Source: Chloroflexota bacterium (GTDB taxonomy: Bacteria; Chloroflexota; Dehalococcoidia; Lucifugimonadales; UBA826). Taken from it: a stretch of 62,820 nt of DNA. Of this stretch, positions 60,402-62,820 are shown piece after piece (position 1 is the first letter of the stretch; each line of letters begins with the position of its first letter). The DNA lies in the NCBI GenBank assembly GCA_003228105.1, contig QGNN01000004.1:1-62820 (forward strand). Direction: 5' to 3'. The translations under genes were made by a program, and so were the position numbers. The notes below the pieces were generated by a model, which ran no database searches, was not told the origin of the DNA, and was given only the letters and a program-made list of their open reading frames with translations.

Positions 60402-60962
60402 TTATCGATCCCTCACCAAGGCTAGCGCACCCAGTGCCGCAGCAAGTAGTAGAACAGATACCATTTCAAAAGCTAGCACAAAATCGGTTAATAACATTTT
60501 GGCTAAGTAGGGGATTGATTCCTTGAAAAATACTGTCGCGGCCACTTTCTGCTGTTCAGCATCTAAGTTTTCACTTATCAGCCTCCCATTCCAGTCTGTA
60601 TCTTGCGTGATAACGTAATATGCAAACAGGATGAATATTATTGCCACGATAGCAACTGGAACTCTGAAACTGTGGGATGGATTTCCCTCTTCAAGATCTC
60701 GGGTCATTAATATTGCGAATATTATAAGAACCGATATAGCTCCCACATAGACCATAAGTTGAACCCCAGCCAAGAATTCTGCTCCTAGTAGAATAAACAA
60801 CCCTGCCACTCCCAATAATGTAACGATCAGGAAAAGTGCAGATCTGAATAAATCTTGAATTTGGACGACCGCAATTGCCGAGATGAGAGTGCAGACAGAT
60901 AGAATCCAGAATGCCAATTCTATGGCAAATGGTTCTGTAGTCAGAGTCATCTTTTGGCCCAC
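60402..60962 (-). CDS. nuoJ: NADH-quinone oxidoreductase subunit J
   Basis: LFRSALFLIVTLLGVAGLFILLGAEFLAGVQLMVYVGAISVLIIFAIMLT-type core. Confidence 0.94.
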   Translation of the reverse strand: MGQKMTLTTEPFAIELAFWILSVCTLISAIAVVQIQDLFRSALFLIVTLLGVAGLFILLGAEFLAGVQLMVYVGAISVLIIFAILMTRDLEEGNPSHSFRVPVAIVAIIFILFAYYVITQDTDWNGRLISENLDAEQQKVAATVFFKESIPYLAKMLLTDFVLAFEMVSVLLLAAALGALALVRDR

Positions 60963-61618
60963 CTCTTACTTTGGTCTTCTAGAGACGGTTTCTCATGTCT
61001 CCCAACCTCCTCCCAGTCAGCTGTAGATCCCTTAATTGGATCATGTCCCCGGTTCGTCAATTGCGGTCTGAACCAGGTGCTTGGCTTCTTTTCAGCCGAT
61101 TTGAGTTGGTCGATATTAATTACTAAATCACTTCTTCGGTATTTTCCCTCTTCAAATCCACTGCCCATATGGAGCGCATCATAGGGGCAAGCTTCAACAC
61201 ATAAACCGCAAAACATGCATCGACCTATGTCTATATAAAACACATCTATATCGTAACTTTGGCCTTCTTGTTGATTTACACCGCTAGTTCCAGTGACAAT
61301 TTTTATTATTCCTAAAGGGCAATACTTGGCACAACTTGCGCATCCTGTACATCTACTATCGTACCAGGCAAATTCTTCTCCCCTGAAATTGGCATGCTGA
61401 GGCATGCGATCGGTTATTGTTTCAAGTCCCAGCAGGGATCTTAAAGTTTTTAATGGATGGGTTGCTATGAAAGATACTGGATTTTGGTTATCCACTTTGG
61501 CAAGGTCAAATGGACTAGCTCTTCTATTGGGGTATTGAACTATATTAAATTGTCGGCTTGGGGACACAAAATTTTTCATAGTCACTCCAAGTCCCTTGAA
61601 CAAACCTAATCCATACAT
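60947..61618 (-). CDS. nuoI: NADH-quinone oxidoreductase subunit I (2x[4Fe-4S])
   Basis: CTGCASCAKYCPLGIIKI and CMFCGLCVEACPYDALHMG ferredoxin motifs. Confidence 0.95.
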   Translation of the reverse strand: MYGLGLFKGLGVTMKNFVSPSRQFNIVQYPNRRASPFDLAKVDNQNPVSFIATHPLKTLRSLLGLETITDRMPQHANFRGEEFAWYDSRCTGCASCAKYCPLGIIKIVTGTSGVNQQEGQSYDIDVFYIDIGRCMFCGLCVEACPYDALHMGSGFEEGKYRRSDLVINIDQLKSAEKKPSTWFRPQLTNRGHDPIKGSTADWEEVGRHEKPSLEDQSKRWAKR

Positions 61619-61619
61619 T

Positions 61620-62801
61620 TTAGCTTTCCTTTATGCCCATATTTGCTAGTGGAGACGGTGTGGGTTCTGGTCTAGTATATTTTTTCCTTCCAACAACATT
61701 CGCCATTATCAAAATAATGGCTATCGTTATAATCCAGTTAATGGCGCCAATAATGAGCATGTACTCTGGGGTGAGCGATACAGAGTCACTGGCTAGTCCT
61801 CCAAATTGGTCGGCAAGGCTGAATTCCAACGCCACCAAAAATATATTAAACAAACCTAGTCCAAATAATGTTTTCCAGGCAAAGCCCATAATTTGATCTA
61901 TTCGTAATCTAGGCCAAGTAGACCTAAACCACAAAAGAACAAATATTATAATGAACATCTTCAGGGCGAACCATACACCGCCAGGTAAAAAGTCGAACCC
62001 CTGAGAGCCACCTAAGAACAGAGTCGTTACTACTGCAGCAGTAACTAGTGGGGCCATAAATTCCGCCAGAAACAAAACAGCGAACTTTATACCGCTGTAT
62101 TCAGTGTTATATCCGGAGCCCAATTCCGATTCGGCTTCAATTTGATCAAAGGGAGTCCGACTCATTTCTGCTGTGGATGCTGCCATGAATACAAAAAAGC
62201 CCATGGGCATTACTAAAATAAACCAGACGGATTGGCTGCTGACTATCTCGGTCATTGCTAAAGATCCTGAAAGTATAAGTACACTGGTAATACCGAGTGC
62301 CATCGGTATCTCGTAACTTATTAGCATCGCTGCGCCCCGCATTGAACCTAAAATGGCATATTTGTTGCGAGACGCCCAGCCAGCCATGAATATAGCGATT
62401 GAGTTAACTGAGGTCACACCAACGATAAAGAGAATTCCAATATTAAGGTTGCTTAAAAAAGCGTCTTCATGGAGGAAGGTTCCAAATGGGATCACGATCA
62501 TGATCATTAATGTGGGGGCCAATAGTGCGATAGGAGCTAAGGTGAAGACGGGTTTGTCCGCTTCATCTGGTATCGTATCTTCTTTCATTATCAATTTGAG
62601 AACATCGGCAAATGGTTGGAGCATTCCGAAAGGCCCATTTCTGTTGGGTCCTCGTCTGACCTGGAATCTAGCTATCATTCTTCGTTCGAACCAAGTGTAA
62701 AAGGCTGTTGCCATCACCATCACGTTAATTATCAGAAACGAGATCGATATTCCGGCTAATAGGGTAGCTAACCATTTGAAAGATTCTCCAAATCCTATCA
62801 A
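61620..62801 (-). CDS. nuoH: NADH-quinone oxidoreductase subunit H (5' end may extend past window)
   Basis: YTWFERRMIARFQVRRGPNRNGPFGMLQPFADVLKLIMKED; TPFDQIEAESELGSGYNTEYSG; frame stays open to window edge. Confidence 0.95.
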   Translation of the reverse strand: MIGFGESFKWLATLLAGISISFLIINVMVMATAFYTWFERRMIARFQVRRGPNRNGPFGMLQPFADVLKLIMKEDTIPDEADKPVFTLAPIALLAPTLMIMIVIPFGTFLHEDAFLSNLNIGILFIVGVTSVNSIAIFMAGWASRNKYAILGSMRGAAMLISYEIPMALGITSVLILSGSLAMTEIVSSQSVWFILVMPMGFFVFMAASTAEMSRTPFDQIEAESELGSGYNTEYSGIKFAVLFLAEFMAPLVTAAVVTTLFLGGSQGFDFLPGGVWFALKMFIIIFVLLWFRSTWPRLRIDQIMGFAWKTLFGLGLFNIFLVALEFSLADQFGGLASDSVSLTPEYMLIIGAINWIITIAIILIMANVVGRKKYTRPEPTPSPLANMGIKES

Positions 62802-62820
62802 TTCGATTAAGCCAGCGAAA

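Noticed and set aside
54866-62801. Numerous plus-strand ORFs across the nuo genes
   Set aside because: Antisense to well-supported Nuo subunits; no RBS or domain evidence.
1-62820. CRISPR array, prophage, transposon, toxin-antitoxin or defence island
   Set aside because: No regularly spaced repeats, integrase/transposase motifs or recognised defence domains found; content is core-like.

Overview
The window is a compact, AT-rich bacterial chromosomal segment that is almost entirely protein-coding. Gene content suggests a marine Chloroflexota/SAR202-like lineage: F420:NADP reductase (npdG), an enolase-superfamily protein, cyclase/RraA/hydroxyacid catabolic genes, ETF, and a nuo operon. That assignment is an inference and was not tested. 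Backbone genes are dgt-x-x-dnaG-rpoD, rplY, secDF-cca-def, etfAB, a MTHFR-like gene, lipA, tatBC/tatA, rplS, priA, prfB, a peptide ABC transporter, glmU, nadK and nuoHIJK-(DUF2007-like)-LMN. I found no CRISPR array, rRNA, prophage, transposase or obvious defence island, and I did not do an exhaustive tRNA scan. Items most worth a second look: (1) a ferritin-like/VIT1 iron-transporter gene interrupted by one in-frame amber codon directly followed by GTG; (2) a near-consensus promoter whose spacer holds a GAAC-N4-GTTC LexA-type palindrome, driving an 83-aa orphan; (3) two tandem desulforedoxin-like mini-proteins missed by the ORF track; (4) a collagen-like lipoprotein followed by a decayed ~397-bp tandem duplication of its 3' end plus terminator; (5) a zinc-ribbon orphan behind a structured leader; (6) an alpha/beta hydrolase with no ATG/GTG/TTG start for its conserved N-terminus; (7) the prfB programmed frameshift. 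I did not see a convincing new multi-gene system.
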